A stretch of DNA of 64,000 bases from Lewinellaceae bacterium (GCA_016708875.1 JADJFA010000012.1:186001-250000); one strand, 5' to 3'; counted from the stretch's first letter, positions 52,152 through 60,996 are shown. Notes: generated by a model from the sequence alone, not told the origin. A program made the numbers and translations.

Positions 52152-52554
52152 TTACACAAAAAAAATACTGGGTAAAGCCCTTTGGCCTATCTTGGAAAAC
52201 CCAGGCAAAATTCTGGGCAAAAAAATAATCAGGCCCACCAAACTGCCCCAATCGCTGCACCAAAACGGCCGCCGCTGCCACATCCTTTGCCTTGCCTGCC
52301 AAGGGATGAAAGTCAGGAGAAACCAAATCCGTCAGATATTCGATGGCTGTATTCATGGCTTCAAGGCTGAGTACCAACAGGATGCATAACGTTACAGCGA
52401 TCCATTCCGTCCGCGAGATCTGGAAATAAAATCCTGCCAGCACTACTGCGAGCGCTGCGGCGCCATGGATACGGGCATTAGCCTGGCTTTTGAACAAATC
52501 AATCAGCCCTCGAAAGGCGTAACGGAAGCTGGCGGCTCTTTTTTTTAGGCTCAT
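52152..52554 (-). CDS. dgkA: Diacylglycerol/undecaprenol kinase (DgkA family), frameshifted
   Basis: This is a small inner-membrane lipid kinase. The start MSLKKRAASFRYAFRG at 52554 and the segments NARIHGAAALAVVLAGFYF and LSLEAMNTAIEYLTDLVSPD (the DgkA signature ExxNTAIE) and LAGKAKDVAAAAVLV are clear. Near 52255 the frame breaks, perhaps twice: AAIGAV, then GLIIFLPRILPGFSK and a stop at 52152 restore the expected third helix and length of about 134. It phosphorylates diacylglycerol or undecaprenol. Confidence 0.82.
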
Positions 52555-52574
52555 TTTTCTTGAATATCGTTTGG

Positions 52575-52582
52575 CAAAGGTA
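52575..52582 (-). promoter_or_regulatory. TANNTTTG -7 box of dgkA
   Basis: TACCTTTG on the minus strand, 20 bases before the ATG. Confidence 0.5.
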
Positions 52583-52644
52583 GAACCGCTGTGCTCGAAA
52601 AAATCTGCTTTGGCGCGGGCTTGTTTATTGTGGCAAGTGTTTTT

Positions 52645-52652
52645 TACCTTTG
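52645..52652 (+). promoter_or_regulatory. TANNTTTG -7 box upstream of tRNA-Ser(GGA)
   Basis: TACCTTTG about 100 bases before the tRNA. The predicted leader contains the CCCGCC ... GGCGGG hairpin that touches the tRNA 5' end. Confidence 0.45.
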
Positions 52653-52718
52653 CGCCCCGCTTGACCCGCCGAAGCCCGATTAGGGCAAAGGAGGGAATTG
52701 AAGAAAAGGATTTTTTAA

Positions 52719-52749
52719 CCCGCCTTCGCCCTAAACGGGCTATGGCGGG
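52719..52749. repeat. REP-like hairpin abutting tRNA-Ser(GGA)
   Basis: CCCGCC (52719-52724) pairs with GGCGGG (52744-52749); an inner GCCC/GGGC pair extends the stem. It is followed by TAAA and then the first base of the tRNA. The same module with the same TAAA spacer precedes the second tRNA. Confidence 0.75.
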
Positions 52750-52753
52750 TAAA

Positions 52754-52841
52754 GGAGAGATGTCCGAGTGGTTTAAGGAGCACGCCTGGAAAGTGTGTAT
52801 ACGCCAAAAGTGTATCCGGGGTTCGAATCCCCGTCTCTCCG
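52754..52841 (+). tRNA. tRNA-Ser (anticodon GGA)
   Basis: This is an 88-base class II tRNA. Acceptor arm GGAGAGA / TCTCTCC with discriminator G; anticodon arm CACGC-CTGGAAA-GTGTG giving anticodon GGA (reads UCC/UCU); long variable arm around TATACGCC ... GTGTA; T-arm GGGGTTCGAATCCCC. CCA is not encoded. Confidence 0.95.
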
Positions 52842-52845
52842 CTTT

Positions 52846-52960
52846 AACCGCCATAGCGCCGCAGCCCGAAGGGCAAGGTGCGAAGGCGGTTTGCCATGGC
52901 CAAGCACTTCTAGGCCTATGGCGGTTAAACAAGCCTTAGCCCTTTAGTACTATGGCCGTT
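52846..52960. repeat. REP-like palindromes after tRNA-Ser(GGA)
   Basis: AACCGCC (52846-52852) pairs with GGCGGTT (52886-52892), with GCCCGAAGGGC inside. Further GGCCTATGGCGGTTAA-type pieces follow to about 52960. They belong to the same family as the hairpin before the tRNA, in the opposite orientation. Confidence 0.65.
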
Positions 52961-53005
52961 AATCAACCCAAGTAGTTTTCTTAAATCCCCCAAGAAAACT
53001 TCAAC

Positions 53006-53309
53006 ATGTCAACCAATGAAAACCAAACACCCCAAAAAGAAAGCCCGAAGTTCTTCTACGTTTATATCCTGAACTGCAAGGATGGAGGATTATACACCGG
53101 ATGCACGAGTAATTTAAGAGAACGATTCACCGACACCAAAGGGTTGGGTACCAATCACAAAAGAAAGACTTCCTGTTCGATTGGCTTGGTGTTGTTCCTT
53201 CCCTGAAAGGACTAGAGCGTTCGAATTTGAGCAATATCTGAAAACTGGATCGGGAAGAGCGTTTTTGAAGAAGCATTTGTTGCCAAAGCCTGATAGTAAT
53301 TTGAAATAA
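53006..53309 (+). pseudogene. GIY-YIG nuclease-family protein (UPF0213-like), two frameshifts
   Basis: The first frame gives KFFYVYILNCKDGGLYTGCT, the GIY-YIG core, then SNLRER. Two frame changes near 53130 and 53145 are needed to reach TKERLPVRLAWCCSFPER and AFEFEQYLKTGSGRAFLKKH, the expected end of this small family, stopping at 53309. Whether it is truly broken or a sequence error cannot be decided here. Members are small, probably DNA-cleaving or structural proteins of unknown role. It sits between the two tRNA-Ser genes. Confidence 0.75.
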
Positions 53310-53356
53310 CCGGAAATCCTGCCTTACAAATTCACAGGTTTTTCGATGAATATAAA

Positions 53357-53385
53357 CCCGCCTTCGCGCTGCGCGCTATGGCGGG
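53357..53385. repeat. REP-like hairpin abutting tRNA-Ser(CGA)
   Basis: CCCGCC (53357-53362) pairs with GGCGGG (53380-53385), with CGCGC self-pairing inside. TAAA separates it from the tRNA, exactly as at the first tRNA. Confidence 0.75.
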
Positions 53386-53389
53386 TAAA

Positions 53390-53477
53390 GGAGAGATGGC
53401 AGAGTTGGTTTAATGCACCTGATTCGAAATCAGACGTACTGTCAAAGGTACCGGGGGTTCGAATCCCTCTCTCTCCG
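53390..53477 (+). tRNA. tRNA-Ser (anticodon CGA)
   Basis: This is an 88-base class II tRNA with the same acceptor stem GGAGAGA / TCTCTCC and discriminator G. Anticodon loop TTCGAAA gives CGA (reads UCG); the outer anticodon pair C:A is a mismatch. The variable arm is GTAC ... GTAC. The T-arm GGGGG-TTCGAAT-CCCTC has one G:T pair. The scaffold is otherwise normal. Confidence 0.92.
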
Positions 53478-53482
53478 CTTCA

Positions 53483-53606
53483 CCCGCCGTAGCACAGGGC
53501 CAGGTAAGGGGGTTTTTTTTTTTCCACCACAGCCCAAAGGGCCAGGTGCGAAGGCGGGTTTTTTGTTTAAGCCCTCCTTCGCCCCGAAGGGCTACGGCGG
53601 GTAAAG
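53483..53606. repeat. REP-like palindromes and T-run after tRNA-Ser(CGA)
   Basis: CCCGCC (53483-53488) pairs with GGCGGG (53553-53558), enclosing GCCCAAAGGGC and a run of T; a second module (CCTTCGCCCCGAAGGGCTAC) ends with GGCGGGTAAA near 53606. The T-runs could stop tRNA transcription. The rest of 53478-53798 shows no gene. Confidence 0.65.
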
Positions 53607-53798
53607 CGGTTTTTTTGTTTTAGGTCATACCGCAGCCTTAAGGGAAAGGTCAAGCGAGACTTGAGTCATTCCGCACTCTACCTTTCGAACGATGCCGATT
53701 GAAGATCAGCATTGCCAGTGACATTGCTCATGTCCAAATTGAGTCCTCTTCACCACCTTTGCTTTCCACAATCCGCCGCTTACCCTAACATTATTTTC

Positions 53799-54161
53799 AT
53801 GCTCAAACTGCTACTATCCGCCCTTCTTTTGATCGGGGTGGTTTATTCCTGTACCACCACGGTAGAGCCAGATGCTACTGTACCTACCGTTAGTTATCTG
53901 AAGGATATTGCCCCCATTATAGCGGCTAACTGCGCCCAACCGGGTTGCCATGGTGCGGAGAGGACTGAAAAATTCAATCTGCTTTCCTATTCGGAACTTT
54001 CCAGATTGGTGACTCCTAACAAGCCACACAACAGCGAACTCTACAACGTGATACGGCTGTATGAAGGTGGTGTAATGCCACCCCAGCCCAATGATCCGCT
54101 AACAGATTTTCAAATCGCGCAAATCTATGTTTGGATTTTACAAGGGGCAAGCGATAATTAA
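53799..54161 (+). CDS. Lipoprotein with c-type cytochrome-like haem motif
   Basis: This is a 120-residue lipoprotein: signal peptide with lipobox VVYSC. The domain (YLKDIAPIIAANCAQPGCHG) has a CX4CH motif (CAQPGCH) rather than the standard CXXCH, and ends with GGVMPPQP (Met as possible axial ligand) and IAQIYVWILQGA, the usual end of such cytochrome-like domains. It is placed at the outer or inner membrane facing the periplasm. A partner gene of the same type follows by 31 bases. Confidence 0.78.
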   Translation: MLKLLLSALLLIGVVYSCTTTVEPDATVPTVSYLKDIAPIIAANCAQPGCHGAERTEKFNLLSYSELSRLVTPNKPHNSELYNVIRLYEGGVMPPQPNDPLTDFQIAQIYVWILQGASDN

Positions 54162-54192
54162 TCTCCCACTATTCGTTGATTTCCAATTTTTT

Positions 54193-54597
54193 ATGAAAAA
54201 AATAACCGGCTTCATCCCCTTCCTGCTTTTGCTGGTGGGCTTGCTTTATCAAAGCAGTTGCTACTATGATAATTTGCAGGAACTGCATCCTGAACTTCTG
54301 CTTAACAACAATTGTGATACCACCGCCACAATGAGTTATCAAACGCACATAAAGCCTATTTTAAGCAACTCATGCGGAGCCAACAATAGCTGCCATAACG
54401 CGCAGGCCGCAAGTAGTGGCGTGGTTTTGGAAAACTATTCGGGTGTGAAATCGGCTATTAACGGCGGCAAATTCATGAGTTCCATTCTTTGGGACGGCAA
54501 TTCAATCCAGATGCCCAAAGACAGCCCGAGCAAAATCAATGATTGCTCCATCATGCGATTGCAGAAGTGGATTGATGCCGGGGCATTGAACAATTGA
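54193..54597 (+). CDS. Second cytochrome-like lipoprotein
   Basis: This is a 134-residue lipoprotein (lipobox LLYQSSC). The domain (YQTHIKPILSNSCGANNSCH) has a CX5CH-like motif (CGANNSCH) and later IQMPKDSPSKIND with a Met and CSIMRLQKWIDAGAL. The widened motifs make haem attachment uncertain. It lies between the first such gene and the barrel gene, in one operon. Confidence 0.75.
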   Translation: MKKITGFIPFLLLLVGLLYQSSCYYDNLQELHPELLLNNNCDTTATMSYQTHIKPILSNSCGANNSCHNAQAASSGVVLENYSGVKSAINGGKFMSSILWDGNSIQMPKDSPSKINDCSIMRLQKWIDAGALNN

Positions 54598-54626
54598 TTC
54601 TTTTAACTGACTTCCAAGGTTTTACA

Positions 54627-55505
54627 ATGAAATTTAGACACCTGATTTCCTGCTTGTTGTTGTCTCCCCTCTCCCTTTTTGCCCAAGGGGAAGATCTGCT
54701 CGCCGGCCTGGATTTGAAAGACAATAGCTCCGTATTGGCCACTTTCAAAGGAACCCGACTTATCAACCTGCACACCGTTGAAGTGCCTGGTCGCCGCACG
54801 CTGGACTTCCGCATCGCCCACCGCTTCGGGCCATTTAATGCCGGATGGTATGATTTCTACGGCTTGGATGGCGGCGCCAGTATTCGCATGGGGTTGGAAT
54901 ACGGCTTATGACGGTCGGCTTGCATTTGGCATTGGTCGCACCTCCGTAGAGAAAATGGCAGATGCATTTCTCAAATACCGTCTCCTGCGCCAACACCCGA
55001 ATGGATGGAAACAAATGAGTGTAACGCTGCTCACCTCTGCATACTACACCATGTTGCGCGACCCGGACAAAGCAATCAACGGTTTTGACAAATACGCCCG
55101 GCAGAGCAGCCGAATGTCGTATGCACACCAGGTTATTATCGGACGAAAATTCAGCGAACGTTTTTCGCTGCAAATCTCCCCGACTCTGGTGCATATCAAT
55201 CAGGTGGAGCGCATTTCTGACCTCAACGACGCCTTCGTGCTCGCGGGCGCCACTCGCTTTAAAATAACCAAACGCAGTGCCATCACGCTTGAATATGGCT
55301 GGCGAGCCACCGGGTATACCCGCACGAAATATTACGATACGCTTGGAGTTGGCTGGGAAGTCGAGACGGGCGGACACGTTTTCAGATGTTTTTGACCAAT
55401 TCGATGGGTCTTGCAGAGCCTCAGTTCCTGCTACGGACCAACAACAAATGGTCTGATGCGGGTATCCGGTTAGGCTTCAATATTTCGAGAGTGTTTACCA
55501 TTTAA
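54627..55505 (+). CDS. DUF5777-like outer membrane barrel protein (two frameshifts)
   Basis: A signal peptide (KFRHLISCLLLSPLSLFA, before QGED) is followed by TFKGTRLINLHTVEVPGRRT and LDFRIAHRFGPFNAGWYDFY, LDGGASIRMGLEYGL, which I recognise as DUF5777. The frame changes near 54905 (continuing LAFGIGRTSVEKMADAFLKY) and near 55380 (continuing MGLAEPQFLLRTNNKWSDAG and RLGFNISRVFTI). The end in a beta strand fits a barrel. The gene follows two cytochrome-like lipoproteins, a grouping I associate with this family. Confidence 0.72.
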
Positions 55506-55587
55506 TGGTTGAAAAAAGCGGGCAGCCAACCATCATGGTCTATTATCACAACGATCAAACTGCCCGCAAGCGGTAGGATGAAAATGA

Positions 55588-56898
55588 TTAATGGTTGACG
55601 ATTAATTTAATAGTCTGGGATTTAACTCCGTTTTGCGTTTGAAGCAAATAAAGACCGTTAGGCAAATTCTGGAGGCTCAAAATACCTTCCCAAGTTCCCG
55701 ACTCCGCTTGAATATGTTGCGTTTCTATTATCCGACCAGCAAGATTGTACAAGCGCAAAATGGCAGCTTCAGCACTCAGGTTTTGTAAGCGAACAGTTGC
55801 ACTGTTTTGCACAGGGTTTGGCCAAACTTGCAGATCGAGACTTGTTGCAAGCGCTGATTGACCCTCTTCCCGGTTTGTTATCGGGCTATTCAGATTGCTG
55901 CCCCCGGTTGTGCCGTTAAAGGAAGGAGCCGTTTTGAACTTACGCCAGTTCGTCCAGTCGCTGTGAGCTCCGCCACCGCAGTTTGAGCGGACTTTGAATT
56001 TGTACTTAGTGCTGGTACTAAGGCCCGTGAGCAGGAACGAATTGGTGCTTACCATTTGGGTAATCTGCCAGGGGGCGCCCGCCTGTTCGCGCTCGATTTC
56101 AAGGAGGTAAGAGGCTACGCCGGGTACGGCAGCCCAAGTTAGCAGGGCGGTATTGCCGGTGATATTGGAAACCTGTGTACTGCCTGGAGTGCTGCAATTT
56201 CCAGTTCCACCACCAGTTCCACCACCATTATTGCCGTTGAAAAACAACCAAGATGACCAATCGCTCTGGCCTCCTGTACAGTGCGTGCGGACTTTGAATT
56301 TGTACAAAACATTGGCTTGCAGACCCACTACCGTGTAAAACGAATCTTGCACAGCCAGTTCCAGATGGAACGTACTTGGCACATTTTGTTCGTCTTCCAC
56401 TTCGATGTAGTACTGCGTTGCACCACTCACTTTGTTCCAGGAAAGTGTTGCCGAGCCTCCGTTCACAGCAGCAGAGAGGGTCGTTGGGACTACACAAGTG
56501 CCAGAACCACCACCCGAGCCGCCTCCATTACCGGCCGTGAAAAACACCCAATCCGACCAGTCGCTTTTGTCGCTGCCACAACGGGTGCGCACTTTGAATT
56601 TGTAAAGCACCCCGTTTGTCAGGCCAGTGACGGCGTAAGAGGTACCGTTCACATTGGCCTCCATATGAAAAGTACTGGGGTTGTTCTGTTCATCTTCTAT
56701 TTCGATCGTATACTTCGTTGCACCGCTTACGGCATTCCAGGAGAGCGTGGCGGAGGCCCCGGTCAGGTCGCTTACAGTCAGTCCACTCGGGATTTCACAA
56801 GCAAGACAAAGGGTAGTTTTGGAGCAAGGATTAAAATCCGTGTTGGCATACAAACTGCTGAATGTCAGGAAAATAGCGAAGAAAAGTTTCGTTCTCAT
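55588..56898 (-). CDS. Secreted fibronectin type III protein with type IX sorting domain
   Basis: This is a 436-residue protein with a signal peptide (TKLFFAIFLTFSSLYA). Three fibronectin III repeats each end in a Trp-rich strand (SDWSDWVFFTAG, SDWSSWLFFNG, SDWTNWRKFKTA) and are linked by GGGSGGGSG and GGGTGGGTG. The C-terminal ~85 residues (LDLQVWPNPVQNSATVRLQN, LYNLAGRIIETQHI, LPNGLYLLQTQNG) are a type IX secretion A-type sorting domain. It is likely anchored at the cell surface or released. The function of the repeats is unknown. Confidence 0.87.
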   Translation of the reverse strand: MRTKLFFAIFLTFSSLYANTDFNPCSKTTLCLACEIPSGLTVSDLTGASATLSWNAVSGATKYTIEIEDEQNNPSTFHMEANVNGTSYAVTGLTNGVLYKFKVRTRCGSDKSDWSDWVFFTAGNGGGSGGGSGTCVVPTTLSAAVNGGSATLSWNKVSGATQYYIEVEDEQNVPSTFHLELAVQDSFYTVVGLQANVLYKFKVRTHCTGGQSDWSSWLFFNGNNGGGTGGGTGNCSTPGSTQVSNITGNTALLTWAAVPGVASYLLEIEREQAGAPWQITQMVSTNSFLLTGLSTSTKYKFKVRSNCGGGAHSDWTNWRKFKTAPSFNGTTGGSNLNSPITNREEGQSALATSLDLQVWPNPVQNSATVRLQNLSAEAAILRLYNLAGRIIETQHIQAESGTWEGILSLQNLPNGLYLLQTQNGVKSQTIKLIVNH

Positions 56899-57185
56899 AA
56901 CGAGATAAATTTTAAGTTTGACGAAAAAGATGGAGCAAATCTGTTTCCGGCCGGGATGTCATTTGCATGGCCCAAAAGTGTGCTCAGCCAAACGCGGCGC
57001 ACAAATTTTTATCGCTGAGCGGGTGGTAAAAAGGTGCTCAAATGGGATAAGTTGGCACTGACCAAATTAATAAATCCTTAAATTGAAGCATGACCCATGT
57101 TGAAAAAGGCTGGATCAAATCCATGCAACGCAAACACCAAAACTTGCATCCTCTCCCAACCTGGTCAAAAACACGGGCTGAAAAA

Positions 57186-57664
57186 ATGATTCTGCCAATA
57201 CCTCGCCTTCGGCATCTCGCTTTCTTCGGGTTGCTTATCAGTTGTTCCTATTCCTGCAAGTACCAAGTGGCGGTTTCGCCTCCTTGGAAAAATGAAAAAA
57301 GTGTTCAAAACAGGAACTCCGGTTCGTCAAGACAGACTTATCGAACCAGATTGAAAGTGCAAAAGCAGCAGGAAAGCCTGTGTTTCTGGATTTCTACACC
57401 GATTGGTGCGGTCCCTGCCGCGTGATGGATCGTGATGTGTTTACAAACGGAGACCTTGCTGCCTTTTTCAACGAGCGCTTCTTAAATTTGAAAATCAATG
57501 CAGAAAAAGGGGAAGGCGTGGCCCTGGCCAAACAATTCGGCATCAGCGGCTACCCTACCCTCCTGTTTTTGGATGGACAAGGCTTGGAAACAAAGCGCGT
57601 AGTGGGCATTGCCACCGCTTCCAAACTAATGAAAATGGGGAAAGAAGTCAGGCAATCAAAATAG
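57186..57664 (+). CDS. Thioredoxin-like lipoprotein (frameshifted)
   Basis: The N-terminus (RHLAFFGLLISCSYSC) has a lipobox-like end. Near 57297, in an A-run, the frame changes; the next frame gives LSNQIESAKAAGKPVFLDFY and TDWCGPCRVMDRDVF, with the redox motif WCGPC, then INAEKGEGVALAKQFGISGY and PTLLFLDGQGLETKR (cis-Pro). This is the thioredoxin-like domain of DUF255/DsbD-gamma style. It would act in the periplasm. The start could be one of several ATG codons upstream. Confidence 0.75.
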
Positions 57665-57672
57665 AATCCAGC

Positions 57673-58527
57673 TTACCGCAATTCCAATTCCACCAACACA
57701 GGAAGGTGATCAGAAGGGTATCGCAGGTCTTTGGAATCGCTCAAAACGGCATATTTTTTCACAGAAACCCCGGCGGATTTGGAGACAAAAATATAGTCAA
57801 TCAGCCTGGTCACCGGCTCCTCGAATTTGAAGCCGTTGAAGCTGCCACTTGGGCCAAAAGGCGGTGTTTCAGAAACCGTGCGCGCGTTTTTCATTTCCTT
57901 TTCAAGCCGGGTAATGATGATAGAACCAGGCTCTGCGTTCAGGTCGCCCATGAAAATGACGGGGAGTTTTCCGGTATTCAAAACCTCTATTTTCTTCAAA
58001 ATCAGGTCAATACTGTTTTGTCGGGCCGTTTCTCCAACATGGTCGAGGTGCGTGTTGAAAACCCAAAATTGGCGTTTTGATCGTTTGTCCTTCAGCAAAA
58101 CCGCCGTGCAAACCCGCAGACAGGCAGCATCCCAGCCCATTGAAACGGAGTCGGGAGTAGGCGAAAGCCAAAAAGTGTGGCTTTGTTTGAGCAGGAATTT
58201 CGATTTGTCGAAGAAAATATGCGTGGACTCGCCTTTCCCGCCAGCCTCCCTGCCAAGTCCTGCGCTGTTGTAATCCGGGAAGAATTTTTGCAAAAATTCA
58301 ATTTGATGCGGCAGCCCTTCCTGCGTGCCGAAGATATCGGGTTCGTAAAATTTGATTTGGGCGGCCAGAAAATCCCGGCGTTGTGGCCAGGCGTTTTCGC
58401 CGTCGGAGGCTACGTCGAGGCGAATGTTGTAGCTCATTATTTTGAGCGATTGTGATTGGGCGCTGAAGGCCAATAGCATGGCTAAAAAGACGCTGGATCC
58501 GAGATGTTGGATGTTTTTCATGTGCAT
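57673..58527 (-). CDS. Exported endonuclease/exonuclease/phosphatase-family hydrolase
   Basis: This is a 284-residue protein with a signal peptide (IQHLGSSVFLAMLLAFSAQS). The EEP fold motifs are SLKIMSYNIRLDV, PDIFGTQEG (Glu ligand), FNTHLDHVGETAR, VIFMGDLNAEPGS and RYPSDHLPVLVELEL (catalytic Asp-His). Length is typical for the secreted metal-dependent phosphodiesterases of this phylum. The substrate is unknown. It lies convergent to the thioredoxin-like gene. Confidence 0.87.
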   Translation of the reverse strand: MHMKNIQHLGSSVFLAMLLAFSAQSQSLKIMSYNIRLDVASDGENAWPQRRDFLAAQIKFYEPDIFGTQEGLPHQIEFLQKFFPDYNSAGLGREAGGKGESTHIFFDKSKFLLKQSHTFWLSPTPDSVSMGWDAACLRVCTAVLLKDKRSKRQFWVFNTHLDHVGETARQNSIDLILKKIEVLNTGKLPVIFMGDLNAEPGSIIITRLEKEMKNARTVSETPPFGPSGSFNGFKFEEPVTRLIDYIFVSKSAGVSVKKYAVLSDSKDLRYPSDHLPVLVELELR

Positions 58528-58697
58528 ATTTAGGGGAAAGGTTCAAAAAAAAGAATGGGATAGAAAAGGAGGGTAGGCAAAGCGTAAATTTGGGAGTGTG
58601 GTGGTTGCTAAAGCGAACGCAAAAAGATTTAAACAGTTTATTTTCAATTGATTAATCTCAGAATGTATGGTTTGTTCAAGGGTATAGACGTTTGATC

Positions 58698-58705
58698 TAC
58701 TTTTG
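58698..58705 (+). promoter_or_regulatory. TANNTTTG -7 box upstream of the MITE-like element
   Basis: TACTTTTG, about 300 bases before the TPR-TIR gene. The MITE-like element lies between the box and the gene. Confidence 0.35.
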
Positions 58706-58781
58706 CCCGTGTGCTCGAATGGTGCGTATATTTACACGTTGTGCGTCATGCTAATCCCCAAGTACGACCTTTAAAATAGAC

Positions 58782-58946
58782 TAGAAGCCATCTCAAAACT
58801 GGTGCCGATGCAGAAAAAGATGAATGTTAAGCGAAGTCAAGGCAATTTTTCTAGTCATAGTGGTGCCTACGGCGAGTAAAAATTAACGAAGAATTCGCTT
58901 GACAGGCGCTTTTTCTGCTCGGTGAGCAGTTTTGAGATGGCTTCTA
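58782..58946. mobile_element. MITE-like element, about 165 bases
   Basis: Terminal inverted repeats of 20 bases (58782-58801 and 58927-58946, TAGAAGCCATCTCAAAACTG type) are exact complements. A second pair, GCAGAAAAAG (58810-58819) and CTTTTTCTGC (58909-58918), and AAGCGAA / TTCGCTT inside extend the symmetry. It has no coding capacity. The ends resemble transposase-recognised ends of IS elements, but no matching transposase is in the window. It lies upstream of the TPR-TIR gene. Confidence 0.72.
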
Positions 58947-59002
58947 TTTTCCTTTTTGGGAGAAGGTTTTTCCTGAACTTAAAATATTCCAATTTTTCTA
59001 TA

Positions 59003-60382
59003 ATGCCTAATCAAATTGTACTTGATCTTGCAGGTGCCCTGCGCAAAATGAACATAGAAGAAAGCATGGTGAAGAGAGCTCATCGTTAGGTATAAATACA
59101 GAAGCAATTATTGATTGGATAGACCTGGCTTCCGACTTGCGCAGTATGGACAAACCTTATGCCTGCCTTCTGGTGTATGAAACTTCAGAAAAAATTTTCC
59201 CAAACGATCGTTTTTTATGGAACAATCGTGGTGTTCTGCTTCGTTCTTGGGAACGATATGAAGATGCAATTAGGTGCTTTAAAAGAGCCCTTGAAATTGA
59301 TCCAACTTATGTACGCCCAAAAGAAGGTATAAGCTGAATGCTTTAAACGAATGCATGACTTTCCCAATGCGAGGAATGCATACAAGGATTTATTTTCCTG
59401 CACTCAAGGCAGTCCCCAAGCGTGGAACAACTATGCAGAATGTTTAAAATGGTCAGAGGACTATGAAGGTGCTATTGATGCCTTTAAAAAGTCAATATCA
59501 CTGGATTCAAACTATACTGAACCGCTCTATAACTTAGCGGGCCTCCTTAATGAAATGAAACATTTTAAGGAGGCACTTGAAATTATAGATCAACTAATCT
59601 CTATCGAACCGCATGATAACCAATCAGTTTCTCTAAGAGAAGAAATTCTTAAGGCATCTGCTAATTCAATAAAATTTCAAAGTCTGCCAGTACATATTCC
59701 CCGCAAAGTCATCCGTATTGGGAGAAACCAAAGTAGCATTGAAGCATTATACAAACTTGTAGAAACTGGAATTCAACACATTCCGGTACCGGCAAATTTG
59801 CCACCTGTAGTATTTATATCATACCGTTGGAGCACCACAGAAGAAGACAATTGGGTTGCAAAATTTGCGAACGATTTAAAAGCACGGGGATATGATGTTG
59901 TATTTGACCGAAACATTCAATCCGAAAGAAGCGAACCGCTGCCAGTTCACGAACTCGTTGCGCTCATGCTGAAATGCAACTGGTTTGTACCAATACTAAC
60001 AGAGCCGTACAGGCGTCGGGTAGATATAGGTATAAAAGCTACTTCTGTAGAAGAGGATGGATGGGTCTTTGACGAATATCAGGTTGCCTTGAAATTGGGT
60101 CAAATGAATAGGCTTGCTTTTAAAGGCATCTGGAGATCCGGACCAGTAGTTCCCCTACCCTTTCAAATTGATTCTGTATGTGATTTCAGGAATGATTATG
60201 ATTATGAAACTGAAATGAATCGGGCTTTTTCCCGCTGTATGGCCACAATTACAGGCATTACTAAAGCTGGCAGGGAGTTCACAACTGATCCAATAGAAAG
60301 AATCTTGGTTCAAGAACTTGGGCGGCAATTAGAAAATACCGGAAAGTTTGACCGCTTTCTTATTTCATATTGGATGGCTTGA
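59003..60382 (+). CDS. TPR-TIR domain protein (two frameshifts)
   Basis: Starting at MPNQIVLDLAGALRKM, the protein continues after a frame change near 59078 (EAIIDWIDLASDLRSMDKP) into TPRs (RFLWNNRGVLLRSWERYEDA, AWNNYAECLKWSEDYEGAID, PLYNLAGLLNEMKHFKEALE), with a second frame change near 59325. The C-terminal ~200 residues form a TIR/SEFIR-type domain: PPVVFISYRWSTTEEDNWVA, NDLKARGYDVVFDRNI, CNWFVPILTEPYRRR. No signal peptide or membrane segment, so cytoplasmic. A TPR sensor joined to a TIR effector is a known layout for bacterial immune and signalling proteins. Confidence 0.8.
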
Positions 60383-60391
60383 GTAATCCCA

Positions 60392-60737
60392 TCACGCTTT
60401 CCGCACAAACTCCGACTTCAGGCCCATAGCACCGAACCCTTCAATTTTGCAATCAATATTGTGATCGCCGTCCGTAAGGCGGATGTTTTTCACCTTGGTT
60501 CCGGCTTTCACGGGTCTGGGCATGCCTTTTACCGGCAAGTCCTTGATGACGATGACGCTGTCGCCGTTTTGCAATTCGTTACCGTTCACATCCAGCACTT
60601 TGGGCGCAGCATCTTCTGCCGCTTCCGGCACTTCATCCGGGTTCCATTCGTGAAAGCATTCAGAACAAACCATGAGGCCATCACTGGGATAGCTTGTATT
60701 CGCAGTGGCATTTGGGGCAGGGCAGGGAATCTGACAT
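60392..60737 (-). CDS. phnA: PhnA/YjdM-like zinc-ribbon protein (frameshifted near start)
   Basis: The start MSDSLPCPKCHCEY at 60737 gives the first Cys pair of a zinc ribbon. Near 60700 the frame changes and continues SDGLMVCSECFHEWNPDEV (second Cys pair), then VLDVNGNELQNGDSVIVIKD, KGMPRPVKAGTKVKNIRLTD and DHNIDCKIEGFGAMGLKSEF, the typical PhnA/YjdM end. Length is about 114. The family was named for the phosphonate operon but its function is unknown. It is convergent to the TPR-TIR gene, with a 9-base gap. Confidence 0.88.
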
Positions 60738-60928
60738 AAGGCGGATATTTTATTGGAAAGCAAGGCGAGGGCCTTATTTTGTTGCGATAGACGGGAAGGG
60801 AGAACTGGGTTTCGGAATTTGATTTGCCGCAAAGGTAATCTCTTTAAACATGCCAGCACCCTGACAAATTTGATTTCAATCAACCGTTTGTGTGATGCGA
60901 GTCACTCCGCTTCCATAAAGAGCAGGCT

Positions 60929-60936
60929 TACCTTTG
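60929..60936 (+). promoter_or_regulatory. TANNTTTG -7 box of the secreted protein gene
   Basis: TACCTTTG, 60 bases before the ATG at 60997. Confidence 0.45.
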
Positions 60937-60996
60937 GTTGGTTCGCAACAAGATTTTGAAAACGCTCTCATACAGTAAAGACTAAGTTTTTTTCCC

